Below are positions 10,541-23,040 of a stretch of 64,000 nucleotides of DNA, piece after piece (positions within the stretch are counted from its first letter, which is position 1; each line of letters opens with the position of its first letter). Made by a program: the position numbers and the translations under genes. The notes under the pieces were generated by a model. It did no database searches, was not told the origin of the DNA, and was given only the letters and a program-made list of their open reading frames with translations. Origin of the DNA: Orobanche coerulescens (Eukaryota; Streptophyta; Magnoliopsida; Lamiales; Orobanchaceae); the NCBI GenBank assembly GCA_033398695.1, contig CM065802.1, positions 146,244,096 through 146,308,095 on the forward strand. The letters run 5' to 3'.

Positions 10541-11310
10541 TCAATATGACTTGGTTGTTTCGGCTTCATGTGATTGTGATATTTGACAGCTTTCTACTGC
10601 TTTTAGGCCTTGTGATTGTCTTGTTAATTTCATTGGAGCCTCCGGCATTGTGATTCATATTTAATCCTCGCTCGGTTTGGTTCATGTCGTGTAATTCATT
10701 GTGGTATTCTCGTGATTATGATTCACCGTTGGGCACTTATGTTCTAACTCGTCGACGGTATTAATAGTATGCCGTGGGCATAGTATTTCACGAATGCTCG
10801 GTTCTTACCTTGGTTTGTGAGCATCTCGTATTATTATCATCATTATACCATTTCATTACGCTTTGGATGCATATCATGTTATACATGTATTTGATGTTCA
10901 TTATCTGGATGATCGACCGTGGGGCGGAACATGTTTTCATGTTTTAGGTGCTTGCGAGGAGAGAGTTGAGGCACGGGGCATGACGATGGCGACGAGGCAT
11001 ACAAGCGATACTAGTCCGAGTTGTTCATTGTTGGTGATCGGTTGGAGTGTACTCGGTCTTGTCGATTGTTGTCGTGTTGTATTACCCGAACAGATGTTCG
11101 TGGATGCTGTTGTATTTCATTTTGGCCATGTAGGCCACTTTTGTCGTTGAAATTCCTTATCGGAATATTGTGTCGGATATCATGGTAGGGACTATGATTT
11201 TCCCTTGTTGTTTAATTTAATGTATTTTAGTCATGTTCGCCTGGTGGATCTCCTGGCGTGGGGTCCACGGCACTGTAATAACCCAATAGGATTTGGGGGT
11301 GTTACAGAAA

Positions 11311-11322
11311 TGGTATCAGAGC
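11311..11322 (+). other. G2 primer-binding site, unit 1
   Basis: TGGTATCAGAGC, initiator-Met type, four bases after the LTR1 end. Unit 2 (16613-16623) and unit 3 (21841-21851) read TGGTATCGAGC, with the A of CAG missing in both. Confidence 0.92.
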
Positions 11323-11720
11323 TTTGGGTTGTGTAATACCCTGAGATGTGAGTTATGTGGTCCTACCGTCGTGGTAGTAGTGGGATTGTGAGGTTATGAC
11401 AATCTAGTCAGTCAGGTTTTGTGAGTCGTAATATTAGTGCGACTGCACGAGTCATTCATTCATCGAGTCGTTGTCAGTGAAGACTAGTATCGCGAGACCT
11501 CGAAGCTTCGTATGACCTGTGTAAGGACTCGATTCTCTTTGTGTTCATATATTCATCATGTTATTAATTTTTCATGTTTGTTGAAACATATATGTGATAT
11601 TAGTGTTACGATTGATTCATGACTAATTGTTTTGGAGCACGTGTGACCTGTGTAAGTGCTAAGGATCAACTCATTCACCAGTTAATAATCCTCAATCACC
11701 ATTTTGATCTTGTCGATCAT

Positions 11721-12515
11721 GTTAATTCATTCATCACTCTGTTAATCTCATCGTTCAATTAATTCATTCATCACTCAGTCAATATCATTCATCACTCAGT
11801 TAATTCGTTCATCACTCACCAATATCATTACTCGGATAATTCATTCATCACTCGGTTAATTCATTCATCACTCGGTCAATATCATTCATCACTCAGTTAA
11901 TTCATTCATCACTCAATTAATTCATTCATCACTCGATTAATTCCTTCATCACTTAGTCAATCTCATTGTTGATTAATTCATTAATCACTCGATCCAATCT
12001 CATTGTTCATCAATTCATTCATCACTCGATTAATCTCATTGTTCGATTAATTCATTAATCACTCACCAATCTCATTGTTCACCAATTCATTCATCACTCG
12101 ATTAATCTCATTGTTCGATTAATTCATTAATCACTACCAATCTCATTGTTCATCAATTCATTCATCACTCGATTAATCTCATTGTTCGATTAATTCATTA
12201 ATCACTTAGTTAATCTCATCGCTCGATTAATTCATTCACCACTACCAATCTCATTACTCAAGTAATTCATTCAAGACTCACTCAATCTCATTATTGATTA
12301 ATTCATTCATCACCCATCAATCTCATTGCTCAATTAATTCATTCATCACTCACCAATCTCATTACTCAATTAATTCACTCTTCACTCAGTCTATCTCATT
12401 ACTCGATTAATCATTAATCACTTATTCAATCTCATTGCTTAGTTAGTTCATTCATCACTCACTCATTGCTCACCAATTCATTAATCATCCATCCATCTCA
12501 TTGTTCATTGTTGAT
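11721..12515 (+). repeat. Minisatellite of TTAATTCATTCATCACTC type, internal region 1
   Basis: Irregular tandem array built from ATTCATTCATCACTC and AATCTCATTGTTC modules. The same array is in internal regions 2 (17021-17750) and 3 (22247-23040). Many differences among the three are CAGT in one copy against CGAT or CACC in another. Confidence 0.85.
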
Positions 12516-13212
12516 CTTGTGGATTGAATTTTCAACCTTGTTAACTTGTTCAAGGTAATCATTTCAGAATTTCATCGAGTAATCATGTTACCTCATTTGA
12601 TCTTTCATGCGATCTCATCATATTCCGTGTCATGTGGACGATCATTTTACGCATTATTAATGCATTCATTGTGTTAGAGCGTGTATGCTCATTGTTATCA
12701 TTCCGTCTCATAATCATAATGCGATCTTCATACGAGATCCGTAATTATCACGTGACTTTCCCGCCTCGGTATGGAAAGAGTCGCCGAGGAACATCGGACT
12801 CGACGTCCAAGGGATCGCTTTTCTAGTCGTCTTCGTCTTTGGAAGAGCATCTTCATCTCGGGCATTTACGAGTTCATTGTTTACTTTAACTATGATACAA
12901 TATGACATCCATCATCGGTTTTGAGCAAGTTAATTCTTGTTCGGTAATAGGATAATCATTCATTTCATTGTCGTTCATTCATTCACTTAAGTCATTCATC
13001 ATATATCAATCATGTTGAGACTTGTCATCATTAAATTAATCATTTAATTCACGAGGAACAACGGTTCCAATAATTTCACTTGAACTATCACTCATGACGT
13101 TATTAATTCACCTTGGTGAGCCATTCTTAATCCTGGTCGGATTTATAGTCAATTATCATTCATCATTCATTTTAGTCACTTTCATTCTCGTGACCTTCTG
13201 AGATCATAGTTA

Positions 13213-13647
13213 GTGGCGAGTTCATCGTCGGATATACCTCTAATCGTTGAGGTACCAAGTCGAGGTATTTTCCGTTTCGGAAGACGGGGGAAGTTGAGTC
13301 CGAGATTCATTGGACCGTTTGAAATTTTGGATCGAGTAGGCGAGTTAGCTTATCGATTGGCTTTGCCTCCGGCATTGAGCCGAATTCATAATGTATTTCA
13401 CGTCTCTCAGTTGCGGAAGTATGTTGCCGACCCGAGTCACATACTTCAGTTCGACGAAATCGAGATCGCGGATGATCATTCGTACGAGGAGCGTCCTGTA
13501 CGAGTGTTGGAGCGGCGAATCAAACAGTTGAGGAATAATTCGATTCCTTTGGTCAAGATTCAGTGGTCTAGACACGGAGTCGAAGAGGCTACTTGGGAAA
13601 CCGAAGATAGTATGCGGGAGAATTATCCCGAGTTGTTTGACCCTTAG
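13213..13647 (+). CDS. Integrase C-terminus and chromodomain-like remnant, G2 unit 1
   Basis: About 144 residues open from 13213 (GTG, no ATG) to TAG at 13645. It contains [20 protein letters not shown], then [11 protein letters not shown], then the chromodomain-like [18 protein letters not shown] and NYPELF end. It aligns along its length with the last ~130 residues of G1 pol but differs at many positions. It lacks the catalytic D,D,E core, so it cannot integrate DNA. It is probably a relic kept because it adjoins the polypurine tract; a separate function as a small chromatin-binding protein is possible but unsupported. This is the only unbroken copy of the three. Confidence 0.8.
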   Translation: MASSSSDIPLIVEVPSRGIFRFGRRGKLSPRFIGPFEILDRVGELAYRLALPPALSRIHNVFHVSQLRKYVADPSHILQFDEIEIADDHSYEERPVRVLERRIKQLRNNSIPLVKIQWSRHGVEEATWETEDSMRENYPELFDP

Positions 13648-13681
13648 TTTCGGGGACGAAACTCTTTTAAGGGGGGGTGTA
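13647..13681 (+). other. G2 pre-PPT hairpin and polypurine tract, unit 1
   Basis: GTTTCG (13647-13652) and CGAAAC (13657-13662) flank GGGA. TTTTAAGGGGGGGTGTA then leads to the LTR2 start. Unit 3 has the same at 24181-24215. Unit 2 (near 18889-18920) has a mutated first arm, GTTTAG. Confidence 0.82.
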
Positions 13682-14049
13682 TGTAATACCCGGTTGTAAT
13701 TCAGTCATTATCATTCAGTAATTTCATTCGGTGATTGTCACTCAGTGGATTTTCACTCATTTATAATCATTCATCAATCATATTCATTCACCGTGTTCAC
13801 CGTTCGGAAAAACTTCGAGTTGTGTATCGTTATTGTTCATTGTTTCAACTTTCCTCATATGAGTCCGACTTTGTTAGATCACCATTAATTTTTGGTAACT
13901 ACAAAAATTCTAAATCTTTTTAATATTATAGAGCATAGAGTTAGCTTTCCAATGGTTCGAACGGTGAGTCAATCGGAGTCCGGACGAGAGAGTTATGGTC
14001 GTTTTAGCTCAACCGCTCATTTTTCAGTTTTGGCCGATCACTGCCGAAC

Positions 14050-14365
14050 GAACTCGGCCGTGTCGTCCGACACGGCCCGTGCCGTACTCGTCCGGAAAGT
14101 GCCGAAGTGTCTGCCTCAGGACCCGACCGTGTCGTCTGGCATGGCCGAGTCGAACCCTTAGGATAAGCGAGCGGCCGACACGCCGGCCGTGTCGTGCAGC
14201 GCGATCGAGTCATGCCGAGTCATTGTCGGCCGGGTCCCTGTCGGGAGGCCCTCCGCGCCGCGACCGTGTCATGCAGGACACGGTCGAGTCCCTGTCGGCC
14301 AACTGTCGGCCAGCTGTGCGACACGACCGTGCCGATCGGCACGGGCCGTGTCCGGCAGGCAGTCA
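14050..14365. repeat. GC-rich palindrome block in G2 LTR2
   Basis: Three clear inverted repeats: arms GGCCGTGTCG/CGACACGGCC with a 2-base loop (14056-14077); arms CGACCGTGTC/GACACGGTCG with loop ATGCAG (14261-14286); and the perfect palindrome CCGTGCCGATCGGCACGG (14327-14344). The repeated CCGTGTCGTC starts at 14058 and 14127, 69 bases apart. LTR3 keeps the same set at 19294-19315, 19503-19528 and 19569-19586. Confidence 0.82.
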
Positions 14366-15621
14366 ACTCCCTTAAATTCGTTTTTTTCAGCATTTCAGCC
14401 ATTTTTTCCCCTTTTCTTCACCTTCAACCGAGAGAGTAAGCTTGAGGGAAGGTTTTTCCTTCACAAATCATTTGGGTGTTTGATTTTCTTCATCTCCTTT
14501 CGATCGTGGCTTAGGATAATCAATTTAACGCGTGTTCTTCGGATTAAAGTACTTAGATCTTCAAAGGTAATATTCTTCAACACCTTGGATGTCGATTCTA
14601 TGTTGAGATATGATGTTTTGGACGTTATAATCATGTTATATGAAGGGACATGTATATGATTATGAGTTTATATAAGGATTCATTGGATTATTGAGGGATT
14701 ATTCAAGAACACTTTGAATATCGAGTTGAAATTGGGGGTTTTCGATTAATTGTCGTTATAATCACGTTTTCGGATATTCATTTTGGATTATTGATAGTAT
14801 TCATGGGGTTTTGTGGGTTTGAATCATTCATTGGAAGTTGGTTTCGGATGTAATTGAGTTTTGGTTGTAAACAATTGGAGATTGTTTACAACGCGTTTGT
14901 TTTAATGCCCCAATGAGTTTCGGGTATTGTTGTATCGACTTTTGAGTTGGTTGTGATCATGCTTGATTCGTGTATTAAGAGAATTGTTGGTATTTATGTT
15001 GTTCAAGGTTGTTCGAGCGGCCGATAATTTCATTAAGGACGTTGATCGTGGAAGTACCTTCTCGCCTTCGGTTTGAGGCAAGTTTTATACTTGTACTAGT
15101 CAATGAGATTAATGTCATCATATATGTGTATAAATGTGTTGTATCATTCCGAGACTTAGTCTCTTCATGAATTCATTGATATTAAGAGATCGTTCGATAC
15201 GATACCTTTCGGCAATTTTGCCAAATATTTATTGTTATTCCTTTTTGGATTGTCATTAAAACTGTACACGCCGATTAAAGGCATTGGCTTATTCATTTAT
15301 CACCTTCGTCGTCGGTAACCGATTAAAGGTACCGAGGCATCCTTCATATCATTGTTATCGAATTGCCGTTCGCAGACAAATCGAAATATTCAATCATTCA
15401 CTATATCATTGTATCGATTGACCGTTCTAAGGTAATCGAGGTATTCAATCATTCATCATATCGTTCATATCGATTAGCCATTATAAGGAAATCGAAGCGC
15501 TCAAGCATTCATGGAATCATCCGCTGCATCATTTTCATCGGTTAGCGTTCTAAGGCAATCGAGGTGTTGAGTTGGGACTGTCGAGGATGGTGCTGGACGA
15601 CTCAAGACAGCATACCATCCC

Positions 15622-15846
15622 TAATTGTGATACGGCTTTCATGCCGTGGTTTCGGACCTAATTGTGATACGGCTTTCATGCCGTGGCTTCGGCCCTAATT
15701 GTGATACGGCTTTCATGCCGTGGCTTCGGCCCTAATTGTGATACGGCTTTCATGCCGTGGCTTCGGCCCTAATTGTGATACGGCTTTCATGCCGTGGCTT
15801 CGGCCCTAATTGTGATACGGCTTTCATGCCTTGGCTTCGGCCCTAA
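15622..15846 (+). repeat. ~38-bp hairpin minisatellite in G2 LTR2, six units
   Basis: Same unit as in LTR1, more uniform, with GGCTTCGG between hairpins. The stem-loop ACGGC-TTTCAT-GCCGT is kept in all but the last unit. Confidence 0.87.
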
Positions 15847-17020
15847 TCAATATGACTTGAACATTTCGGCTTCATGTGATTGTGATATTTGACAGTTTTG
15901 GTGTTTTTAGGCCTTGTGATTGTCTTGTTAATTTCATTAGAGCCTCCGGGCATTGTGATTCATATTTAATCCTGTTCGGTTTGGTTCATGTCGTGTAATT
16001 CATTGTGGTATTCGTGATTATGATTCGCCGTTGGGCACTTATGTTCTAACCTCGAGCATGTATTAATAGTATGCCGTGGGCATAGTATTTCACGAATGCT
16101 CGGTTCTTACCTTGGTTTGTGAGCATCTCGTATTATTATCATCATTATACCATTTCATTACGCCTTTGGATGCATATCATGTTATACATGTATTTGATGT
16201 TCATTATCTGGATGGTGACCAGTGGGGGCGGAACATGTTATCATGTTTTAGGTGCTTGCGAGGAGAGAGTTGAGGCACGGGGCATGACGATGGCGACGAG
16301 GCATACAAGCGATACTAGTCCGAGTTGTTCATTGTTGGTCGATCGGTTGGAGTGTACTCCAGTCTTGTCGATTGTTGTCGTGTTGTATTACCGACGGATG
16401 TTCGTGGATCTTTGTTGTATTTCATTTTGGCCATGTAGGCCACTTTTGTCGTTGAAATTCCTTATCGGAATATTGTGTCGGATATCATGGTAGGGACTAT
16501 GATTTTCCCTTGTTGTTTAATTTAATGTATTTTAGTCATGTTACTTTGGTGGATCTCTGGCGTGGGGTCCACGACCTTGTAATAACTTGATAGGATTTGG
16601 GGTGTTACGAAATGGTATCGAGCTTTGGGTTGTGTAATACCGAGATGTGAGTTATGTGGTCCTACCGTCGTGGTAGTAGTGGGATTGTCGGGTTATGACA
16701 ATCTAGTCAGTCAGGTTTTGTGAGTCGTAATATTAGTGCGACTGCACGAGTCATTCATTCATCGAGTCGTCGTCAGTGAAGACTAGTATCGCGAGACCTC
16801 GAAGCTTCGTATGACCTGTGTAAGGACTCGATTCTCTTTGTGTTCATATATTCATCATGTTATTAATTTTTCATGTTTGTTGAAACATATATGTGATATT
16901 AGTGTTACGATTGATTCATGACTAATTGTTTTGGAGCACGTGTGACCTGTGTAAGTGCTAAGGATCAACTCATTCACCAGTTAATAATCCTCAATCACCA
17001 TTTTGATCTTGTCGATCATG

Positions 17021-17750
17021 TTAATTCATTCATCACTCTGTTAATCTCATCGTTCAATTAATTCATTCATCACTCAGTCAATATCATTCATCACTCAGTT
17101 AATTCGTTCATCACTCAGTCAATATCATTACTCAGATAATTCATTCATCACTCGGTTAATTCATTCATCACTCAGTCAATATCATTCATCACTCAGTTAA
17201 TTCATTCATCACTCAATTAATTCATTCATCACTCAGTTAATTCCTTCATCACTTAGTCAATCTCATTGTTCAGATTAATTCATTAATCACTCAGTCAATC
17301 TCATTGTTCAGTCAATTCATTCATCACTCAGTTAATCTCATTGTTCAGATTAATTCATTAATCACTCAGTCAATCTCATTGTTCAGTCAATTCATTCATC
17401 ACTCAGTTAATCTCATTGTTCAGTTAATTCATTAATCACTCAGTTAATCTCATCGCTCGATTAATTCATTCACCACTCAGTCAATCTCATTACTCAAGTA
17501 ATTCATTCAGTACTCACTCAATCTCATTATTCAGTTAATTCATTCATCACCCAGTCAATCTCATTGCTCAATTAATTCATTCATCACTCAGTCAATCTCA
17601 TTACTCAATTAATTCATTCTTCACTCAGTCTATCTCATTACTCAGTTAATCATTAATCACTTATTCAATCTCATTGCTTAGTTAGTTCATTCATCACTCA
17701 CTCATTGCTCAGTCAATTCATTACTCATCCAGTCCATCTCATTGTTCAGT
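17021..17750 (+). repeat. Minisatellite, G2 internal region 2
   Basis: Same array as 11721-12515. This copy mostly keeps CAG at module junctions (CACTCAGTTAATTCATTC), whereas copies 1 and 3 often have CGA or ACC there. Confidence 0.85.
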
Positions 17751-18456
17751 TGTTGATCTTGTGGATTGAATTTTCAACCTTGTTAACTTGTTCAAGGTAA
17801 TCATTTCAGGAATTTCATCAGGTAATCATGTTACCTCATTTGATCTTTCATGCGATCTCATCATATTCCGGTGTCATGTGGACGATCATTTTACGCATTA
17901 TTAATGCATTCATTGTGTTAGAGCGTGTATGCTCATTGTTATCATTCCGTCTCATAATCATAATGCGATCTTCATACGAGATCTGTAATTATCACGTGAC
18001 TTTCTGCCTCGGTATGGAAAGAGGCATCGAGAGGAACATCGGACTCCGGCGTCGAGGATCGTTTTCTAGTCGTCTTCGTCTTTGGAAGAGCATCTTCATC
18101 TCAGGCGACGAGTTCGATTGTTGTTTACTTTAAGCGTGATACAATATGACATCCATCATCGGTTTTGAGCAAGTTAATTCTTGTTCGGTAATAGGATAAT
18201 CATTCATTTCATTGTCGTTCATTCATTCACTTAAGTCATTCATCATATATCAATCATGTTGAGACTTGTCATCATGAAATTAATCATTTAATTCACGAGG
18301 AATAACGGTTCCAATAATTTCACTTGAACTATCACTCATGACGTTATTAATTCACCTTGGTGAGCCATTCTTAATCCTGGTCGGATTTATAGTCAATTAT
18401 CATTCATCATTCATTTTAGTCACTTTCATTCTCGTGACCTTCTGAGATCATAGTTA

Positions 18457-18889
18457 GTGGCGAGTTCATCGTCGGATATACCTCTAATCGTTGAGGTACC
18501 AAGTCGAGGTATTTTCCGTTTCGGAAGACGGGGGAAGTTGAGTCCGAGATTCATTGGACCGTTTGAAATTTTGGATCGAGTAGGCGAGTTAGCTTATCGA
18601 TTGGCTTTGCCTCCGGCATTGAGCCGAATTCATAATGTATTTCACGTCTCTCAGTTGCGGAAGTATGTTGCCGACCCGAGTCACATACTTGATTCGACGA
18701 AATCGAGATCGCGGATGATCATTCGTACGAGGAGCGTCTGTGCGAGTGTTGGAGCGGCGAATCAAGCAGTTGAGGAATAAGTCGATTCCTTTGGTCAAGA
18801 TTCAGTGGTCTAGACACGGAGTCGAAGAGGCTACTTGGGAAACCGAAGATAGTATGCGGGAGAATTATCCCGAGTTGTTTGACCCTTAG
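18457..18889 (+). pseudogene. Integrase C-terminus/chromodomain-like remnant, G2 unit 2, frameshifted
   Basis: Matches 13213-13647 up to the segment before the acidic [12 protein letters not shown] motif. A deletion near 18690-18697 (CTTGATTCGACG against CTTCAGTTCGACG in unit 1) shifts the frame. Another small deletion lies near 18738. The downstream [11 protein letters not shown] and NYPELFDP sequence is present in another frame up to TAG at 18887-18889. Confidence 0.82.
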
Positions 18890-19287
18890 TTTAGGGACGA
18901 AACTCTTTTAAGGGGGTGTATGTAATACCGGTTGTAATTCAGTCATTATCATTCAGTAATTTCATTCGGTGATTGTCACTCAGTGGATTTTCACTCATTT
19001 ATAATCATTCATCAATCATATTCATTCACCGTGTTCACCGTTCGGAAAAACTTCGAGTTGTGTATCGTTATTGTTCATTGTTTCAACTTTCCTCATATGA
19101 GTCCGACTTTGTTAGATCACCATTAATTTTTGGTAACTCCAAAAATTCTAAATCTTTGCAATATTATAGACCATCGAGTTAGCTTTCCAATGGTTCGAAC
19201 GGTGAGTCAATCGGAGTCCGGACGAGAGAGTTATGGTCGTTTTAGCTCAACCGCTCATTTTTCAGTTTTGGCCGATCACTGCCGAAC

Positions 19288-19610
19288 GAACTCGGCCGTG
19301 TCGTCCGACACGGCCCGTGCCGTACTCGTCCGGAAAGTGCCGAAGTGTCTGCCTCAGGACCCGACCGTGTCGTCTGGCATGGCCGAGTCGAACCCTTCCG
19401 GATAAGCGAGCGCTGAGCACGCCCGGCCGTGTGCCGTGCAGCGCGATCGAGTCATGCCGAGTCGCTGTCGGACGGGTCACTGTCGGGAGGCCCTCCGCGC
19501 CGCGACCGTGTCATGCAGGACACGGTCGAGTCCCTGTCGGCCAACTGTCGGCCAGCTGTGCGACACGACCGTGCCGATCGGCACGGGCCGTGTCCGGCAG
19601 CGATCAACTC
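19288..19610. repeat. GC-rich palindrome block in G2 LTR3
   Basis: The three inverted repeats described for LTR2 recur at 19294-19315, 19503-19528 and 19569-19586. CCGTGTCGTC copies at 19296 and 19365 are again 69 bases apart. Confidence 0.8.
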
Positions 19611-20856
19611 CCTTAAATTCATTTTTCAGCATTTCAGCCATTTTTCCCCTTTTCTTCACCTTCAACCGAGAGAGTAAGCTTGAGGGAAGGTTTTTCCTTC
19701 ACAAATCATTTGGGTGTTTGATTTTCTTCATCTCCTTTCGATCGTGAAGCCCGGATAATCAATTTAACGCGTGTTCTTCGGATTAAAGTACTTAGATCTT
19801 CAAAGGTAATATTCTTCAACACCTTGGATGTCGATTCTATGTTGAGATATGATGTTTTGGACGTTATAATCATGTTATATGAAGGGACATGTATATGATT
19901 ATGAGTTTATATAAGGATTCATTGGATTATTGAGGGATTATTCAAGAACACTTTGAATATCGAGTTGAAATTGGGGGTTTTCGATTAATTGTCGTTATAA
20001 TCACGTTTTCGGATATTCATTTTGGATTATTGATAGTATTCATGGGGTTTTGTGGGTTTGAATCATTCATTGGAAGTTGGTTTCGGATGTAATTGAGTTT
20101 TGGTTGTAAACAATTGGAGATTGTTTACAACGCGTTTGTTTTAATGCCCCAATGAGTTTCGGGTATTGTTGTATCGACTTTTGAGTTGGTTGTGATCATG
20201 CTTGATTCGTGTATTAAGAGAATTGTTGGTATTTATGTTGTTCAAGGTTGTTCGAGCGGCCGATAATTTCATTAAGGACGTTGATCGTGGAAGTACCTTC
20301 TCGCCTTCGGTTTGAGGCAAGTTTTATACTTGTACTAGTCAATGAGATTAATGTCATCATATATGTGTATAAATGTGTTGTATCATTCCGAGACTTAGTC
20401 TCTTCATGAATTCATTGATATTAAGAGATCGTTCGATACGATACCTTTCGGCAATTTTGCCAAATATTTATTGTTATTCCTTTTTGGATTGTCATTAAAG
20501 CGTACACGCCGATTAAAGGCATTGGCTTATTCATTTCTCACCTTCGTCGGTAACCGATTAAAGGTACCGAGGCATCCTTCATATCATTGTTATCGAATTG
20601 CCGTTCGCAGACAAATCGAAATATTCAATCATTCACTATATCATTGTATCGATTGACCGTTCTAAGGCAATCGAGGTATTCAATCATTCATCATATCGTT
20701 CATATCGATTAGCCATTATAAGGAAATCGAAGCGCTCAAGCATTCATGGAATCATCCGCTGCATCATTTTCATCGGTTAGCGTTCTAAGGCAATCGAGGT
20801 GTTGAGTTGGGACTGTCGAGGATGGTGCTGGCCGACTCAAGACAGCATACCATCCC

Positions 20857-21073
20857 TAATTGTGATACGGCTTTCATGCCGTGGTTTCGGCCCTAATTGT
20901 GATACGGCTTTCATGCCGTGGCCCGGCCTAATTGTGATACGGCTTTCATGCGTGGCCCGGCCCTAATTGTGATACGGCTTTCATGCCGTGGCTTCGCCCT
21001 AATTGTGATACGGCTTTCATGCGTGGCTCGGCCCTAATTGTGATACGGCTTTCATGCCTTGGCCGGCCCTAAT
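20857..21073 (+). repeat. ~36-bp hairpin minisatellite in G2 LTR3
   Basis: Six units of AATTGTGATACGGCTTTCATG type. Several have lost a C (ATGCGTGG for ATGCCGTGG), which breaks the stem. Confidence 0.85.
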
Positions 21074-22246
21074 CAATAACGACTTGGTGTTTGGCTTCAT
21101 GTGATTGTGATATTTGGATTTTGGTTTGTTTTTAGGCCTTGTGATTGTCTTGTTAATTTCATTGGAGCCTCGGGCATTGTGATTCATATTTAATCCTGTT
21201 ACGGTTTGGTTCATGTCGTGTAATTCATTGTGGTATTACGTGATTATGATTCGCCGTTGGGCACTTATGTTACGACACGTCGAGCAATTATTAATAGTAT
21301 GCCGTGGGCATAGTATTTCACGAATGCTCGGTTCTTACCTTGGTTTGTGAGTATCTCGTATTATTATCATCATTATACCATTTCATTACGCCTTTGGATG
21401 CATATCATGTTATACATGTATTTGATGTTCATTATCTGGATGGTGACCAAGTGGCGGAACAAGTTTTCATGTTATAGGTGATTTCGACCAGAGAGTTGAT
21501 GCACAGGGTCATGACGATGTCTACGATGCATACCATCGATACTAGTCCGAGTAGTTCATTGTAGGTCAGTCAGTTGGAGTGTACTCCTGTCTTGTCAGTT
21601 GTTGTCGTGTTGCATTACCAGAACAGTTGTTAGTGGTTTCTGTTGTATTTCATTTTGGCCATGTAGGCCACTTTTGTCGTTGAAATTCCTTATCGGAATA
21701 TTGTGTCGGATATCATGGTAGGGACTATGATTTTCCCTTGTTGTTTAATTTAATGTATTTTAGTCATGTTCGCATGGTGGATCTCCTGGCGTGGGGTCCA
21801 CGGCCTGTAATAACTTGATAGGATTTGGGGTGTTACGAAATGGTATCGAGCTTTGGGTTGTGTAATACCCGAGATGTGAGTTATGTGGTCCTCTTTGTCG
21901 TGGTAGTAGTGGGATTGTCGAGTTATGACAATCTAGTCGATCGGAGTTTTGTGAGTCGTAATATTAGTGCGGCGCACGAGTCATTCATTCACCGAGTCGT
22001 CGTCGGTGAAGACTAGTATCGCGAGACCTCGAAGCTTCGTATGACTGTGTAAGGACTCGATTCTCTTTGTGTTCATATATTCATCATGTTATTAATTTTT
22101 CATGTTTGTTGAAACATATATGTGATATTAGTGTTACGATTGATTCATGACTAATTGTTTTGGAGCACGTGTGACTGTGTAAGTGCTAAGGATCAACTCA
22201 TTCACGATTAATAATCCTCAATCACCATTTTGATCTTGTCGATCAT

Positions 22247-23040
22247 GTTAATTCATTCATCACTCTGTTAATCTCATCGTTCGATTAATTCATTCATCAC
22301 TCGATCAATATCATTCATCACTCGATTAATTCGTTCATCACTCGACCAATATCATTACTCGGATAATTCATTCATCACTCGGTTAATTCATTCATCACTC
22401 GGTCAATATCATTCATCACTCGATTAATTCATTCATCACTCAATTAATTCATTCATCACTCGATTAATTCCTTCATCACTTAGTCAATCTCATTGTTGAT
22501 TAATTCATTAATCACTCACCAATCTCATTGTTCATCAATTCATTCATCACTCAGTTAATCTCATTGTTGATTAATTCATTAATCACTCGATCAATCTCAT
22601 TGTTCATCAATTCATTCATCACTCGATTAATCTCATTATTGATTAATTCACTAATCACTCGATCAATCTCATTGTTCATCAATTCATTCATCACTCAGTT
22701 AATCTCATTGTTCGATTAATTCATTAATCACTCGGTTAATCTCATCGCTCGATTAATTCATTCACCACTCGATCAATCTCATTACTCAAGTAATTCATTC
22801 AAGACTCACTCAATCTCATTATTGATTAATTCATTCATCACCCAATCGATCTCATTGCTCAATTAATTCATTCATCACTCAGTCAATCTCATTACTCAAT
22901 TAATTCATTCTTCACTCAGTCTATCTCATTACTCAGTTAATCATTAATCACTTATTCAATCTCATTGCTTAGTTAGTTCATTCATCACTCACTCATTGCT
23001 CACCAATTCATTAATCATCCAGTCCATCTCATTGTTCTGT
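22247..23040 (+). repeat. Minisatellite, G2 internal region 3
   Basis: Third copy of the ATTCATTCATCACTC array, close in length and order to copy 1. Confidence 0.85.

Larger units (their letters stand above)
8359..11306 (+). repeat. G2 LTR1 (2948 bp)
   Basis: Begins TGTAATACCCGG and ends GGGTGTTACA directly before a primer site. It contains a GC-rich hairpin block (8720-9035), ~56-bp repeats (9966-10235) and ~36-bp hairpin repeats (10290-10540). Open frames in it on both strands (for instance 8569-9177) fall on GC-rich or repeated DNA and resemble no protein. TATATAAGG at 9339-9347 is a possible but unsupported promoter. Confidence 0.92.
11307..13681 (+). other. G2 internal region 1
   Basis: Holds an intact primer site (11311-11322), non-coding sequence, a minisatellite (11721-12515), an integrase-end remnant (13213-13647) and a polypurine tract. 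Nothing else was recognised in 11323-11720 or 12516-13212. The loss of gag and most of pol makes it dependent on another element for transposition. Confidence 0.85.
13682..16608 (+). repeat. G2 LTR2
   Basis: Begins TGTAATACCCGG and ends GTGTTAC, missing the terminal A, so TG...CA is imperfect. It carries the hairpin block (14050-14365), the ~56-bp repeats and the ~38-bp hairpin minisatellite (15622-15846). Open frames inside it are not recognisable genes. Confidence 0.9.
16609..18920 (+). other. G2 internal region 2
   Basis: Mutated primer site at 16613-16623, minisatellite at 17021-17750, integrase-end remnant at 18457-18889 and polypurine tract AAGGGGGTGTA ending at 18920. No other coding region was recognised. 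Confidence 0.85.
18921..21836 (+). repeat. G2 LTR3
   Basis: Begins TGTAATACCGG (one C fewer) and ends GTGTTAC without the last A, like LTR2. It carries the hairpin block, ~56-bp repeats and ~36-bp minisatellite. Confidence 0.9.

Noticed and set aside
10167..10653. Repetitive open frames on both strands (RAKPRHESRIT and FALIVIRLSCRG types)
   Set aside because: Produced by the ~36-bp minisatellite, whose length is near a multiple of three.
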